A stretch of 64,000 nucleotides of DNA from Pantoea nemavictus (GCF_037479095.1 NZ_JBBGZW010000001.1:868001-932000); one strand, 5' to 3'; shown: positions 19,967 to 29,660, counted from the first letter of the stretch. The notes: generated by a model not told the origin, from the letters alone. Program-made: numbers and translations.

Positions 19967-21337
19967 ATGTCGCTACCGCCAACCGCCAATATTTTTACTG
20001 TCAGCCGCCTGAACACCACGGTGCGCCAACTGCTGGAAAATGAGATGGGCCTGGTATGGCTCAGCGCTGAGATCTCGAATTTTACCCAGCCCTCTTCCGG
20101 TCATTGGTACTTCACGTTGAAGGATGATGGTGCACAAGTACGCTGCGCGATGTTTCGCAATAGCAATCGTCGCGTCACCTTCCGTCCTCAGCATGGTCAG
20201 CAAGTTTTAGTACGCGCCAGCATCACGCTGTATGAGCCGCGCGGCGATTATCAGCTGATTATCGAAAGCATGCATCCGGCGGGCGAAGGCCTGTTGCAGC
20301 AGCAGTTTGAGCAGCTAAAAGCCCGGCTTGCCGCAGAGGGCTTGTTCGATCAGCAGTTCAAACAGCCGCTGCCGGATCCGGCGCGTCAGGTGGGCGTGAT
20401 TACTTCCGCCACCGGCGCGGCGCTGCACGACGTGCTGCGCGTGCTGCATCGACGCGACCCGTCATTGCCGGTGATCATCTATCCTACGGCGGTGCAAGGC
20501 GTGGATGCGCCCGCTGGCATTGTGCGAGCCATCGAGTTGGCCAACCAGCGTGATGAGTGTGACGTGCTGATTGTTGGTCGTGGCGGCGGTTCGCTGGAAG
20601 ATTTGTGGAGCTTCAATGACGAACGCGTGGCACGGGCGATTTTTGCCAGCCGCCTGCCGATCGTCAGCGCCGTTGGCCATGAAACCGATGTCACCATCGC
20701 CGACTTCGTTGCGGATTTACGTGCGCCAACGCCTTCTGCGGCGGCTGAGCTGGTGAGCCGTAATCAGCTGGAACTGGTGCGCCGTTTGCAGTCGCAGCAG
20801 CAGCGCATGGAGATGGCGATGGATTTTTATCTGGCACAGCAGCAGCGTCGCTTTACCCGCATCCAGCACCGATTACAGCAGCAGCATCCGCAGCTGCGTC
20901 TGGCACGTCAACAAACCGCACTGTTTCAGCTGCAGCGCCGTCTTGGCGAAGCGATGGATCAGCGTATGCGCGTAGCGAATCGTCAGCAGGATCGCCTGCT
21001 GCAGCGTCTCAACGCACAGCAACCGCAGGGACGGATTCTGCGCGCTCAGCAGCAGCTCCAGCAGTGGCACTATCGTCTGCAACAGGGCATGGAAAAACAG
21101 CTTAATCACAATCGTCAGCGCTTTGGCACATTAGCCGCACAGCTGGAAGGCGTAAGCCCTTTGGCGACGCTGGCGCGTGGATTCAGCGTCACCACCGATA
21201 CGCAAGGTCAGGTGGTGAAGAGAACTCAGCAGCTCAGCAAAGGTGATTTGCTGCGTACCCGACTGGATGATGGCTGGGTGGAAAGTCAGGTTACCGCGCT
21301 TGAACCGCAGAAATCCCGGGGCCGTAAAGCGCGTTGA
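19967..21337 (+). CDS. xseA: Exodeoxyribonuclease VII large subunit
   Basis: Catalytic subunit of ExoVII, which degrades single-stranded DNA to oligonucleotides. 456 residues, as in E. coli. An N-terminal OB-fold (about 10-100, [19 protein letters not shown]) is followed by the catalytic region with [13 protein letters not shown] near 140, [13 protein letters not shown] near 205 and [14 protein letters not shown] long Gln-rich coiled coil runs over about 265-400. xseB is not nearby. Divergent from guaB. Confidence 0.97.
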   Translation: MSLPPTANIFTVSRLNTTVRQLLENEMGLVWLSAEISNFTQPSSGHWYFTLKDDGAQVRCAMFRNSNRRVTFRPQHGQQVLVRASITLYEPRGDYQLIIESMHPAGEGLLQQQFEQLKARLAAEGLFDQQFKQPLPDPARQVGVITSATGAALHDVLRVLHRRDPSLPVIIYPTAVQGVDAPAGIVRAIELANQRDECDVLIVGRGGGSLEDLWSFNDERVARAIFASRLPIVSAVGHETDVTIADFVADLRAPTPSAAAELVSRNQLELVRRLQSQQQRMEMAMDFYLAQQQRRFTRIQHRLQQQHPQLRLARQQTALFQLQRRLGEAMDQRMRVANRQQDRLLQRLNAQQPQGRILRAQQQLQQWHYRLQQGMEKQLNHNRQRFGTLAAQLEGVSPLATLARGFSVTTDTQGQVVKRTQQLSKGDLLRTRLDDGWVESQVTALEPQKSRGRKAR

Positions 21338-21387
21338 TAGGATGAAAACTATACTTTTGACATAATCATTTATGATCAGGAGTTAGT

Positions 21388-22413
21388 ATGCCTTTTAGCG
21401 TTATTCCTCCCTACATGCTGCGCAATATCATTGATAACTGCACCGGTGCGCAGCAAGACTATGCGCGCCGCACTCTCACCCACGTGCAACACTTGATGGA
21501 GAAACACAGCCATCAAGCCACCAGCGCCGCCATTGCCAAACCAGGCACCGTTCAGCGCGCTATTTACGACGCCGAAGGCACGCAAAATCTACCCGGCACG
21601 TTAATCCGCGAGGAAGGCCAGCCGGATAATGGCGATGTCGCCGCCCAGGAAGCCTGGGATTATCTCGGCATTACCTACGATTTCTTTTGGCAAACTTACC
21701 AACGCAATTCACTCGACAACAAAGGCCTCAAACTCGATGGCACCGTGCATTACGGCAAGGAGTACCAGAATGCCTTTTGGAACGGCCAGCAGATGGTATT
21801 TGGCGATGGTGATGGCCAGATATTTAATCGCTTCACCATCGCACTCGATGTGGTGGCGCACGAACTGACGCATGGCGTAACGGAAACCGAAGCCGGGCTG
21901 ATTTACTTCCAGCAGGCAGGCGCGCTGAACGAATCAATGTCGGATGTTTTTGGCTCACTGGTGAAGCAGTTTCATCTTAAGCAGAGCGCCGATCAGGCTG
22001 ACTGGATCATCGGCGAGGGTTTACTGGCGGGCGGGATTAATGGCCGCGGGTTGCGCTCGATGTCGTCACCCGGCACCGCCTACGACGATCCGGTGCTGGG
22101 AAAAGATCCGCAACCCGCCGATATGGATCACTACATTGAGACGCGGGACGATAACGGCGGCGTGCATCTTAATTCTGGCATCCCCAATCGCGCATTTTAT
22201 CTCGCGGCTAAAGCGCTGGGCGGCTTTGCCTGGGAAATCGCGGGCCAGGCGTGGTACGACACGTTATGCGACAAAACGCTGCCGCAGGATGCCGATTTCA
22301 GCACCTTTGCCCGCTTCACCGTGCAGCACGCCAAACAACGATTTAACACTTCAGTGGCGGAGAGCATTCAATCCGCCTGGCAGCAGGTGGGCGTAACGTG
22401 GACATCCAACTGA
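21388..22413 (+). CDS. Protealysin-type M4 metallopeptidase
   Basis: Thermolysin-family zinc protease of 341 residues. The zinc site is complete: HELTH near 160-164, with the third ligand Glu in ALNESMSDVFGS near 184, and the catalytic His in NSGIPNRAFYLAAKALGG near 250. There is no Sec signal peptide. Instead the N-terminus carries the short protealysin propeptide with the PPYML motif at residues 7-11, typical of protealysins rather than thermolysin. AGGAG precedes the ATG. Its end overlaps the downstream inhibitor gene by 16 bases. The likely role is an intracellular or non-classically released protease. Confidence 0.92.
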   Translation: MPFSVIPPYMLRNIIDNCTGAQQDYARRTLTHVQHLMEKHSHQATSAAIAKPGTVQRAIYDAEGTQNLPGTLIREEGQPDNGDVAAQEAWDYLGITYDFFWQTYQRNSLDNKGLKLDGTVHYGKEYQNAFWNGQQMVFGDGDGQIFNRFTIALDVVAHELTHGVTETEAGLIYFQQAGALNESMSDVFGSLVKQFHLKQSADQADWIIGEGLLAGGINGRGLRSMSSPGTAYDDPVLGKDPQPADMDHYIETRDDNGGVHLNSGIPNRAFYLAAKALGGFAWEIAGQAWYDTLCDKTLPQDADFSTFARFTVQHAKQRFNTSVAESIQSAWQQVGVTWTSN

Positions 22414-22724
22414 CCGATGACGCTGTCATTAAACTGGCGCGTGAAGGCGGTATCGCCTTTATTCCTAAGCTACGCGGTGAACGACGCTTTGCCTTGTCAG
22501 AGCTGCCAGAACCACAAAAACAGCGGGTTTGTGAAGTATTAGAACAGGCTATGCCCCTTGGCGAACCGGAAGATCAGGCGGCAAATATCGGTCGTGGCGA
22601 TCAGCGCTATTACCGTATTCAAATCACCTACGCTACCCATCGCGAGGCGGGAACTTTGGTGCTGTTAATTCCTGAGCAACTCGCGCCACCTGAGTTGCAA
22701 TCTCTCTGGCGCGACGGGGAATAG
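22398..22724 (+). CDS. Emfourin-type M4 peptidase inhibitor
   Basis: 108 residues without signal peptide or membrane segment. The gene directly overlaps the protealysin-type protease gene, the arrangement of protealysin and emfourin in Serratia. Sequence hallmarks are a short N-terminal strand (DIQLTDDAVIKLAREGGIAF), an alpha-helix (QKQRVCEVLEQAM) and YYRIQITYATHREAGTLVL in the second half. The start is GTG at 22398 with AGGTGG seven bases upstream. The overlap means both are made from one message, so enzyme and inhibitor are produced together. The assignment rests on context and my recall of the family. Confidence 0.82.
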   Translation: MDIQLTDDAVIKLAREGGIAFIPKLRGERRFALSELPEPQKQRVCEVLEQAMPLGEPEDQAANIGRGDQRYYRIQITYATHREAGTLVLLIPEQLAPPELQSLWRDGE

Positions 22725-22763
22725 GTTATAAGAGATCTCTCAAGGAAAGTCATAACTGATTGA

Positions 22764-22770
22764 CTATACT
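22764..22770 (+). promoter_or_regulatory. Possible sigma-S -10 element for the KGG gene
   Basis: CTATACT preceded by TGA matches the extended -10 preferred by RpoS (CTATACT) and lies about 57 bases before the start of a KGG-repeat stress gene, a family usually under RpoS. Confidence 0.5.
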
Positions 22771-22827
22771 CATTATGTGGCTAGCTAGTCCACGTCGAAG
22801 AAAACACCCTTAGATGAGGTCTCTGCT

Positions 22828-23010
22828 ATGACACAAAAAAAGCAACGAGGTGGTGCCGGGAACTTTGCAGAGGACCCGGAGCGCGCCAGGGAAGCAGGTA
22901 GCGCTGGCGGCAAAGTCAGCGGGGGTAATTTCAGAAACGATCCTGAAAGAGCCAGGGAAGCTGGAAGAAAAGGAGGTCAAAAAAGCCGCCGCCCTTCCAA
23001 GCAGCAGTGA
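22828..23010 (+). CDS. KGG-repeat general stress protein (YciG-like)
   Basis: 60 residues, very hydrophilic, made of two repeats of the stress-induced acidophilic motif: GGAGNFAEDPERAREAGSAGG and SGGNFRNDPERAREAGRKGG. This fits the YciG/YmdF/GsiB small stress proteins, thought to protect cells in stationary phase or drought. GAGGT lies before the ATG. It stands alone, with its own RpoS-like promoter and a strong terminator after it. Confidence 0.9.
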   Translation: MTQKKQRGGAGNFAEDPERAREAGSAGGKVSGGNFRNDPERAREAGRKGGQKSRRPSKQQ

Positions 23011-23048
23011 ATAAGGTACCTTGAGGGATAAAGTGCGCTAAGGATGGT

Positions 23049-23084
23049 AAAAAAAAGGCCGACATCATGATGTCGGCCTTTCTC
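23049..23084. terminator. Bidirectional terminator between the KGG gene and gcd
   Basis: A 28-base perfect palindrome (arms AAAGGCCGACATCA, 23054-23081) with A-run before and T-rich end after; it serves both convergent genes. Confidence 0.92.
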
Positions 23085-23094
23085 ATTAGGGCAC

Positions 23095-25533
23095 TTACTT
23101 GCTGTCTGGCAGCGCGTAAGCAATCACGTAATCACCACGGTCTGGTGACTGACGTGCGCCGCCCGCGGAGATCAGGATGTACTGTTTGCCGGTTTTCGGC
23201 GATACATAGCTGATAGGACCGCCCTGGCTGCCGACTGGCAGACGTGCTTTCCACACTTCTTTACCGGTTGAGCTATCGAACGCGCGCAGATAGTAATCTT
23301 GCGTTCCGGCGATGAACACCAGGCCGCCCTGCGTCGCCAGCGTGCCGCCCAAGGTCGGCATACCAATTGGCATTTTCGCACGCATTTTGATACCAAACGG
23401 ACCGGTATCCTGCACGGTACCCACTGGCACCTGCCAAACGATTTGGCGGGTTTTCATATCAATCGCCGACAGCGTACCGAACGGCGGTGCCTGGCACGGA
23501 ATGCCCAGTGGCGACATGAAGCGGTTTTTGTTTACCGCGTACGGTGTGCCTTTCAGCGGAACCGCACCCATGCCGGTGTTGATCGCTTCACCACCATTGC
23601 TGGCCGCAGTTTTGCTGGTGTCTTGCGGCACCATCTGTACCCACAGACCCAGACGCATGTCGTTAACGAACATATACTGGTTGTTCGGATCAAACGAGAT
23701 ACCACCCCAGTTCATACCGCCCAGTGAACCTGGGAAGCTGAGGGATTTATCGGTATCCGGTACGGTGAACAGACCATCGTAACGCATGCCTTTAAAGGCG
23801 ATGCGGCACGCCAGCTGGTCAAACGGTGTTGCACCCCACATATCCGCTTCAGTCAGCTTCTGGTTGCCAATGTTTGGCATCTCCACCGAGTGCGGCTGCG
23901 TTTTGGTGTACTGCTCGTTCGGAATGTGGCCCTGCGGCATCGGCAGCTCTTCAACTTTGGTCAAAGGCTTGCCCGTCAGGCGGTCCAGCACCCAAATCAT
24001 GCCGGTTTTCGCCCCGATGACCACGGCTGGCTTAGTGGTGCCATCCTTCATCGGGAAGTCTACCAGGCTCGGCTGCATTGGCAGGTCGAAGTCCCACAGA
24101 TCGTTATGAACGGTCTGATACACCCACTTCTGCTTACCGGTGGTGGCATCCAGCGCCAGAATTGATGCGCCGTAGGTGTGATCCAGTTTGGTACGGTTCG
24201 CACCCCACAGATCGACAGACGGGCTCCCCATCGGCAGGAACACGGTGTTCATCGCTGGATCGTAGGACATAGGTGCCCACGAGTTCGGCGTACTACGCGT
24301 GTAGTCTTTACCCGGCATTAACACCGCATTAGGATCGTCGTTGCCTGGGTCAAACGCCCAACGCATCTGGCCAGTGATCACGTCAAAACCACGCAGCACG
24401 CCGCCTGGCATGTCAGTCTGCACGTTATCCGCGATGCGACCGCCAACCACAACGGTGGTTCCGGCCATCGCTGGAGGTGAAGTCAGCTGATATTGCGGAT
24501 CTGGCGCTTTGCCCAGACCGGTTTTCAGATCAACCACACCGTGCGTACCGAAGCTGTCACACAGCTCACCGTTATCGGCGTTAATCGCAATCAGGCGCGC
24601 GTCAATGGTGTTCATCAGAATACGGCGCTGACAGGTATCACCCGCCGGCAGCACAGCTGCAGTAACCGGCGTTGAACCCGGCTGCGTAGGCTGCTGCAGC
24701 GGTTTGGTCGCATCGAAATACGCTAAGCCACGGCAGCGGTTCCATACTTCCGCCTGAGCGTTAATTTCGCGTTTCCAGATCTGCTTACCGCTGTCTGCGG
24801 CTACCGCAATCACGTTGTTGTGTGGCGTGCACAGATAGAGCGTGTTGCCGATTTGCAGCGGAGTCTGCTGATCTTCCGCACCGTTACCGGTTGGGCTGAT
24901 TGGCGTATCACCCGTGTGGAACGTCCAGGCAACCTGCAGATCTTTTACATTGTCGCGCGTGATTTGATCGATGGCGGCGAAACGGTCGCCGCCTGGCGTA
25001 CGGCCATAGCTGCTCCAGTCCTGCTGTGGTTTCGATTTATCGACAGGAATCAGCGGCAGCTGTTTACCGTCAAACGCGACGGTAGGATGCGGCTGGAACA
25101 TCTGCACGAAGGTTGCCACCATGCCTACCGCGATAACCGCCGACAACACGTAAGAGACTTTCGCCAGAGAGCTTTTGCCTTCGCGTTTACGCAGTGCTGG
25201 CCAGGTAATGAATGCCAGCAGCATCAAGCCAGCCGGAACCATCAGGCGTGATACCAGCGGCCAGAAATGCCAGCCAGCATCAAACAGTGACCAAATCAGC
25301 GTACCGGCAAACACCAGAATGAACAGGGTGACGGCAGATGATTTGCGGCGGAAGAACTGAATGGCCGACAGCAACATAGCGATACCGGCGATGAGGAAGT
25401 ACCAGCTGCCGCCCAGCGCTACCAACTTGCCGCCGCCGATAGCGAAGAACAAGCCGATTGCCAGCAGGACCAGGCCTAACAGTACAGACCAGATGCTCAG
25501 CCCTTTGCCGGGACGAGCGGAATTTTCTGCCAT
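23095..25533 (-). CDS. gcd: Membrane-bound PQQ glucose dehydrogenase
   Basis: Oxidises glucose (or quinate/shikimate-type substrates) in the periplasm and passes electrons to ubiquinone; in plant-associated relatives this acid production dissolves phosphate. The ATG at 25533 (MAENSARPGKGLS, with AGGAG upstream) gives 812 residues; the frame stays open 29 codons further up but without support. Five membrane helices cover about 14-140. The PQQ beta-propeller follows, with repeated W-motifs such as GKQIWKRE, GKQKWVYQT and GKEVWKARL, and the heme-less quinoprotein end GGARQSPDRGDYVIAYALPD. The family is glucose/quinate/shikimate dehydrogenase; glucose is the likely substrate. Confidence 0.9.
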   Translation of the reverse strand: MAENSARPGKGLSIWSVLLGLVLLAIGLFFAIGGGKLVALGGSWYFLIAGIAMLLSAIQFFRRKSSAVTLFILVFAGTLIWSLFDAGWHFWPLVSRLMVPAGLMLLAFITWPALRKREGKSSLAKVSYVLSAVIAVGMVATFVQMFQPHPTVAFDGKQLPLIPVDKSKPQQDWSSYGRTPGGDRFAAIDQITRDNVKDLQVAWTFHTGDTPISPTGNGAEDQQTPLQIGNTLYLCTPHNNVIAVAADSGKQIWKREINAQAEVWNRCRGLAYFDATKPLQQPTQPGSTPVTAAVLPAGDTCQRRILMNTIDARLIAINADNGELCDSFGTHGVVDLKTGLGKAPDPQYQLTSPPAMAGTTVVVGGRIADNVQTDMPGGVLRGFDVITGQMRWAFDPGNDDPNAVLMPGKDYTRSTPNSWAPMSYDPAMNTVFLPMGSPSVDLWGANRTKLDHTYGASILALDATTGKQKWVYQTVHNDLWDFDLPMQPSLVDFPMKDGTTKPAVVIGAKTGMIWVLDRLTGKPLTKVEELPMPQGHIPNEQYTKTQPHSVEMPNIGNQKLTEADMWGATPFDQLACRIAFKGMRYDGLFTVPDTDKSLSFPGSLGGMNWGGISFDPNNQYMFVNDMRLGLWVQMVPQDTSKTAASNGGEAINTGMGAVPLKGTPYAVNKNRFMSPLGIPCQAPPFGTLSAIDMKTRQIVWQVPVGTVQDTGPFGIKMRAKMPIGMPTLGGTLATQGGLVFIAGTQDYYLRAFDSSTGKEVWKARLPVGSQGGPISYVSPKTGKQYILISAGGARQSPDRGDYVIAYALPDSK

Positions 25534-25706
25534 AACAAAAACTCTCCTGAAAAAATAACGCGCTGGTGCCGGTAAGCCTGAGGCAGCCGGTATTGAGGCT
25601 CCTGCCGAAGCGGGAGACAAGACATATCCGTTACGCTTTATTTTAATCTATTGGTACGGGAGCAAGGCCCGTGATTCGTCGCTTGTGAGCGAGGACACAA
25701 TGCAGA

Positions 25707-25721
25707 TGAGAGTGATTCTCG
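25707..25721. promoter_or_regulatory. Weak Fur-like box upstream of gcd
   Basis: TGAGAGTGATTCTCG agrees with the Fur 7-1-7 pattern (TGATAATnATTATCA) at 10 of 14 informative positions. It lies about 175 bases before the gcd start. Confidence 0.28.
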
Positions 25722-25736
25722 CCCCAAGGCGGCAGG

Positions 25737-25756
25737 ATTGTACCACCTGGTACAAT
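25737..25756. promoter_or_regulatory. 20-base dyad upstream of gcd, probable operator
   Basis: ATTGTACCACCTGGTACAAT has perfect 9-base arms around two bases. It lies in the 327-base gap between the gcd start and the 3' end of yfgJ, about 205 bases upstream of gcd. The form suits a dimeric regulator of the GntR or similar type; I cannot name it. Confidence 0.5.
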
Positions 25757-25860
25757 AAAAAGTGAATATCCATAACGCAGCAGTTACTGGTTAATAGCAT
25801 TTTTGCTACAAAACCAGTCGTAACCCATTAATAACTATGACGGCGTGCGGTGGAAAATTG

Positions 25861-26088
25861 TTACTGAGCAGTAAGGTCGGGGACGAATTCAACACGCTTC
25901 TTCGAGATCAGACCGTCACCGTGCTGACAAAAGTAATCAACCGCTCCACAAGCTTTTAGCACCTGCAGCGGTTGATGGCAGTCGGGGCATAACGCCAGAT
26001 GCGCAAAATGGCTGGCACAGTGAGCACACATAAAACCATCTGGGTTGTGAGTAAGCGGTTGCTGGCAGTTGGGGCAAGGGATGTGCAT
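25861..26088 (-). CDS. yfgJ: YfgJ-like zinc-ribbon protein
   Basis: 75 residues with four Cys pairs or Cys/His sites: CPNCQ near 5-9, CAHC near 21-24, CPDCHQPL near 34-41, and C-x(n)-C...H in the tail KACGAVDYFCQHGDGLISKKRVEF. That tail is nearly the same as in E. coli YfgJ. Zinc ribbons of this type usually bind nucleic acid or protein, but the role is unknown. It follows der in the same direction, as in E. coli. Confidence 0.88.
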   Translation of the reverse strand: MHIPCPNCQQPLTHNPDGFMCAHCASHFAHLALCPDCHQPLQVLKACGAVDYFCQHGDGLISKKRVEFVPDLTAQ

Positions 26089-26102
26089 CGATCCTCCGAC
26101 AT

Positions 26103-26128
26103 AAAAAAAGGGCCCGCCTGGGCCCTTC
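26103..26128 (-). terminator. Terminator after der
   Basis: Perfect stem AAGGGCCC / GGGCCCTT with a 4-base loop and seven T on the minus strand, between der and yfgJ. Confidence 0.88.
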
Positions 26129-26133
26129 TCATC

Positions 26134-27624
26134 TTAACGCTTGTTCTTCTTCAGATGCGACATCAAACGCTGACGTTTACGCTGCTGAGTTGGCGTCAGC
26201 AGGTTGCGTTTGCCCGCATACGGGTTATCGCCTTCTTTAAACTGAATACGAATCGGCGTACCCATTACGTTGAGTGAACGACGGAAGTAGTTCATCAGGT
26301 AACGCTTGTACGAATCCGCGAGATCTTTCACCTGGTTACCGTGGATCACCACGATTGGCGGGTTATAACCACCGGCGTGCGCATATTTCAGCTTCACGCG
26401 GCGGCCTCGCACTAGTGGCGGCTGATGATCGTCGGCTGCCATGGTCATGATACGCGTCAACATCGCCGTGCCCACACGCTTGGTGGAGCAGTCGTAGGCT
26501 TCAGTCACGGATTCGAACAGGTTACCCACGCCGCTGCCGTGCAGTGCTGAAATAAAGTGGATGCGCGCAAAATCGATAAAGCCCAGACGGAAGTCTAGCT
26601 GCTCTTTGACTTCGTCTCGCGCTTCCTGAGTCATGCCATCCCACTTGTTGACCACAATCACCAGTGAGCGCCCACTATTGAGGATGAAGCCCAGCAGCGA
26701 CAGATCCTGATCGGAAATTCCGGCACGCGCATCAATCACCAGCATCACCACGTTAGCGTCTTCAATCGCTTGCAACGTTTTGATAACGGAGAATTTTTCT
26801 ACGGTTTCGGTGACTTTACCGCGCTTGCGTACACCCGCCGTATCAATCAGAACATACTCGCGTTCGTCACGTTCCATTGGAATGTAGATGCTATCGCGCG
26901 TGGTGCCAGGCATGTCGAAGACCACAACGCGATCTTCACCAAGAATACGGTTGGTAAGCGTTGATTTACCTACATTAGGGCGGCCAACGATAGCCAGTTT
27001 GATCGGCAGTGTGGTTGGGTCGAAATCTTCTTCTTCCTCTTCCTCCAGCGCCTTCTCGCCCTCTTCTTCTAATGCGGCCCAATAGGCGGCATTCTCTTCT
27101 TCTTCCGTGAGTTCCGCTTCTGGAACGATTTCGTCCATCCACGGCAGCAATGCGGTTTCCAGCAAGCTGTTAACGCCGCGGCCATGCGAAGCAGCAATCG
27201 GGTGAATTTCACCTAAGCCCAGCGCATAGAAATCCAGTACGGCCGCTTCCGGGTCGATGCCATCCGTTTTGTTAGCGACAACAAAGGTGGCTTTCTCACG
27301 TGCACGCAGATGATTAGCGATTTGCTGATCCGCCGGCATCACGCCCGCGCGCGCATCGACCATAAACAGCACCACATCGGCTTCTTCAATCGCCAGCAGC
27401 GACTGCTCCGCCATGCGGTTTTCTACGCCTTCTTCGGTGCCATCAATACCGCCGGTATCAATAACAATGAATTCGCGCCCTTCCACTTCGGCGCGACCAT
27501 ATTTGCGATCGCGAGTCAGTCCAGGAAAATCCGCCACCAGCGCATCACGCGTGCGTGTTAAACGGTTAAATAGCGTAGATTTTCCCACATTGGGACGCCC
27601 AACCAGCGCGACCACAGGTACCAT
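26134..27624 (-). CDS. der: Ribosome assembly GTPase Der (EngA)
   Basis: Essential GTPase for 50S subunit maturation. The 496 residues contain two tandem G domains, each with GRPNVGKST (near residues 8 and 213), DTAG/DTGG switch II motifs, and NKxD (NKTDG, NKWDG). A strongly acidic linker joins them, with EEEEEEDFD near 195-205. A C-terminal KH-like domain ends in basic [14 protein letters not shown]. It is downstream of bamB in the same direction, separated by a hairpin. Confidence 0.98.
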   Translation of the reverse strand: MVPVVALVGRPNVGKSTLFNRLTRTRDALVADFPGLTRDRKYGRAEVEGREFIVIDTGGIDGTEEGVENRMAEQSLLAIEEADVVLFMVDARAGVMPADQQIANHLRAREKATFVVANKTDGIDPEAAVLDFYALGLGEIHPIAASHGRGVNSLLETALLPWMDEIVPEAELTEEEENAAYWAALEEEGEKALEEEEEEDFDPTTLPIKLAIVGRPNVGKSTLTNRILGEDRVVVFDMPGTTRDSIYIPMERDEREYVLIDTAGVRKRGKVTETVEKFSVIKTLQAIEDANVVMLVIDARAGISDQDLSLLGFILNSGRSLVIVVNKWDGMTQEARDEVKEQLDFRLGFIDFARIHFISALHGSGVGNLFESVTEAYDCSTKRVGTAMLTRIMTMAADDHQPPLVRGRRVKLKYAHAGGYNPPIVVIHGNQVKDLADSYKRYLMNYFRRSLNVMGTPIRIQFKEGDNPYAGKRNLLTPTQQRKRQRLMSHLKKNKR

Positions 27625-27728
27625 AACACTTGCCTCAGTTTTGAAAATAGTTCGCTCGAATGGCGTGATTATAACGACATTTGACGCCAGGCGTCAGGCA
27701 GAAGGCGCACAGAATACCATGCCTGACC

Positions 27729-27763
27729 AAAAACGAAACGGCCCCTGACGAATCAGGAGCCGT
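27729..27763 (-). terminator. Terminator between bamB and der
   Basis: On the minus strand ACGGCTCCTGA / TCAGGGGCCGT pairs around a TTCG tetraloop, with TTTCGTTTTT after the stem. Likely a terminator for the hisS-yfgM-bamB unit. Confidence 0.8.
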
Positions 27764-27802
27764 GTAAGCGAGCGGAAAATGGATTTCCGCAGAGCCAATG
27801 AC

Positions 27803-28984
27803 TTAACGCGAGATGGCGTAAACTTCTCCGCCTTTCGCCTGGATCAGCAGCTTATCACCGGCAACAACCGGTTCAGTCTGGAAGCCATCGCTATCCAGTT
27901 TCTGCTGCGCCACGAAGCGGCCATCAAGCGTATTAATCCAGTGCAGATAACCTTCGCTATCGCCTACCACCAGATAACCGTTGAACAGCACGGGTGAAGT
28001 CAGATTGCGGTGCAGCAGATCGCTTTGACGCCAGATGGCCACGCCACCGTCAGCATTCAGCGCAATCACACGGTCATCCTGATCGACCAGATAGATACGA
28101 CCGGCATCCACCACCATGTCTTTGACGCCACCAATCTCACGTTTCCACAGCACCTGGCCAGAACGCAGATCCAGTGCGGTAAGATTGCCATTATAGGCCA
28201 GCGCATAGACCACACCGTTTACGACCACTGGCGTGGTATCCACATCGCTCAGACGATCGATTTCAGTCGCGCCGCTTGGCTGCGAAATACGCTGCTGCCA
28301 GATCAGTTGGCCTTGATTGATGATAACCGCGCTAACACGACCATTGTCACCGCCGACGATGGCACCACCAAAGGCAACAGTTGGCGCTGATTCGCCGCGC
28401 AGTGATAGCGCAGGCATATCAAGATTGACGCTCCACTTAATCGCGCCAGTGCTCTGGTCAAGTCCCTGCAACATACCGTTGCTGGTGTGCACCAGAATCA
28501 AACCATCGCTGACAACCGGACGCGACAGCGCTTCACCGGCGACTTTAGTCTGCCAGGCAATGCCACCATCGCTGGTGTTCAGCGCAAATACCTGACCACG
28601 CTCGCTACCGATGTAAATGCGATCGCCGCTGGCCGTTACGCCACCAGACAGCAGTGCGGAGATATTTTTCGAGAAGAAGCCGGTTTTCTCAGAGAGATCG
28701 ACTTTCCATTTCTCTTTGCCATTGCTGGCATCTAGCGCTTTAACCACGCCAAAACGATCCGCAGCATACACGGTACCGTCCAGCCAGGCTGGATGCAGGT
28801 TGGAATAGAAATCACCCACGCCGTCCCCGACAGAGGTGCTCCACGCGGTCTGCGGCGTAAACTGGTTTTCCACTTTTGGCAGCGGGGCCATTTTCACTAC
28901 ATCTTCTTCGCCGCTGAACAGCGAGCAACCGCTGAGCAGAGTGACTGAAATCAGCCCTGGCAGCAGGTATTTACGTAATTCCAT
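27803..28984 (-). CDS. bamB: Outer-membrane assembly lipoprotein BamB
   Basis: Outer-membrane lipoprotein of the Bam complex; binds BamA and aids beta-barrel insertion. The 393 residues start with a lipoprotein signal (LLSGC, Cys at 20) followed by Ser, which favours outer-membrane sorting. The rest is an eight-bladed beta-propeller with repeated GKEKW, GGIAW, GAIKW and GQLIWQ/GQVLWK tryptophan motifs. It follows yfgM, as in E. coli. Confidence 0.97.
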   Translation of the reverse strand: MELRKYLLPGLISVTLLSGCSLFSGEEDVVKMAPLPKVENQFTPQTAWSTSVGDGVGDFYSNLHPAWLDGTVYAADRFGVVKALDASNGKEKWKVDLSEKTGFFSKNISALLSGGVTASGDRIYIGSERGQVFALNTSDGGIAWQTKVAGEALSRPVVSDGLILVHTSNGMLQGLDQSTGAIKWSVNLDMPALSLRGESAPTVAFGGAIVGGDNGRVSAVIINQGQLIWQQRISQPSGATEIDRLSDVDTTPVVVNGVVYALAYNGNLTALDLRSGQVLWKREIGGVKDMVVDAGRIYLVDQDDRVIALNADGGVAIWRQSDLLHRNLTSPVLFNGYLVVGDSEGYLHWINTLDGRFVAQQKLDSDGFQTEPVVAGDKLLIQAKGGEVYAISR

Positions 28985-29003
28985 GTGCGCTCTCTTGACT
29001 GGC

Positions 29004-29621
29004 TTAACTTAAGTTATTCATCTTCATCTGCAGCATTTGCTTCAGCGCAGGAGAGGCCTGCGATTCGGCACCTTTGCTCCAGGCATCACGTGCGCCCTGC
29101 TTATCGCCTTTGCTCAGCAGTGCTTCTCCGCGAATATCCGCCACAATGGCTGTCCAGCCATCACCTTTAACATTGTTAAGGGTAGAAAGTGCGGCATCGG
29201 CCTGACTTTGCTGCAACTGAATGCGTGCCAGACGCAGGTTAATTACTGCCTGCAGGTTGGCATCTTTGGTATCTTTTAGTCCGCTCTGAAGCAGAGCGAT
29301 AGCTTTATCCAGCTGATTAGCTTCAACATATTGCTTAGCCAGATCCAGCGACGCCAATGCGCCGTAGGTGTTGTTGTTTTCGCTAGCGAAAGTGGCCACT
29401 GCTTCCAGCGTATCAGGCTTATCGGCCTGCATGGCGCTGGTCAGTTGCTGATACTCAGCGGATGCCGCTTTATCGGTTCCTTCCTGATGGCTGGCCCAGA
29501 AACGCCAGCCACCCAGCGCAGCGATACCGATGATTACGCCAACGGCCAGAAATTTACCATTGTTGGTGAAGAACTGACGCAGCGCGTCAACTTGTTCGTT
29601 TTCGTTGCTGTAAACTTCCAC
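29004..29621 (-). CDS. yfgM: YfgM ancillary SecYEG translocon subunit
   Basis: Inner-membrane protein with a short cytoplasmic N-terminus, one helix at about 23-44 (FLAVGVIIGIAALGGWRFW) and a periplasmic TPR-like domain. In E. coli it works with PpiD at SecYEG and affects RcsB stability. 205 residues (206 in E. coli). The start is GTG (MEVYSNENEQV), as in E. coli, with GAGGG before it. It lies between hisS and bamB in one operon. Confidence 0.94.
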   Translation of the reverse strand: MEVYSNENEQVDALRQFFTNNGKFLAVGVIIGIAALGGWRFWASHQEGTDKAASAEYQQLTSAMQADKPDTLEAVATFASENNNTYGALASLDLAKQYVEANQLDKAIALLQSGLKDTKDANLQAVINLRLARIQLQQSQADAALSTLNNVKGDGWTAIVADIRGEALLSKGDKQGARDAWSKGAESQASPALKQMLQMKMNNLS

Positions 29622-29660
29622 GCAATCCCTCTCTTTGATATGGCTGTTGCAGTGCTGCGC

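Noticed and set aside
25534..25620. 29-codon extension of gcd
   Set aside because: It adds a low-complexity Ala/Pro segment before a good signal-less membrane start that has its own ribosome site.
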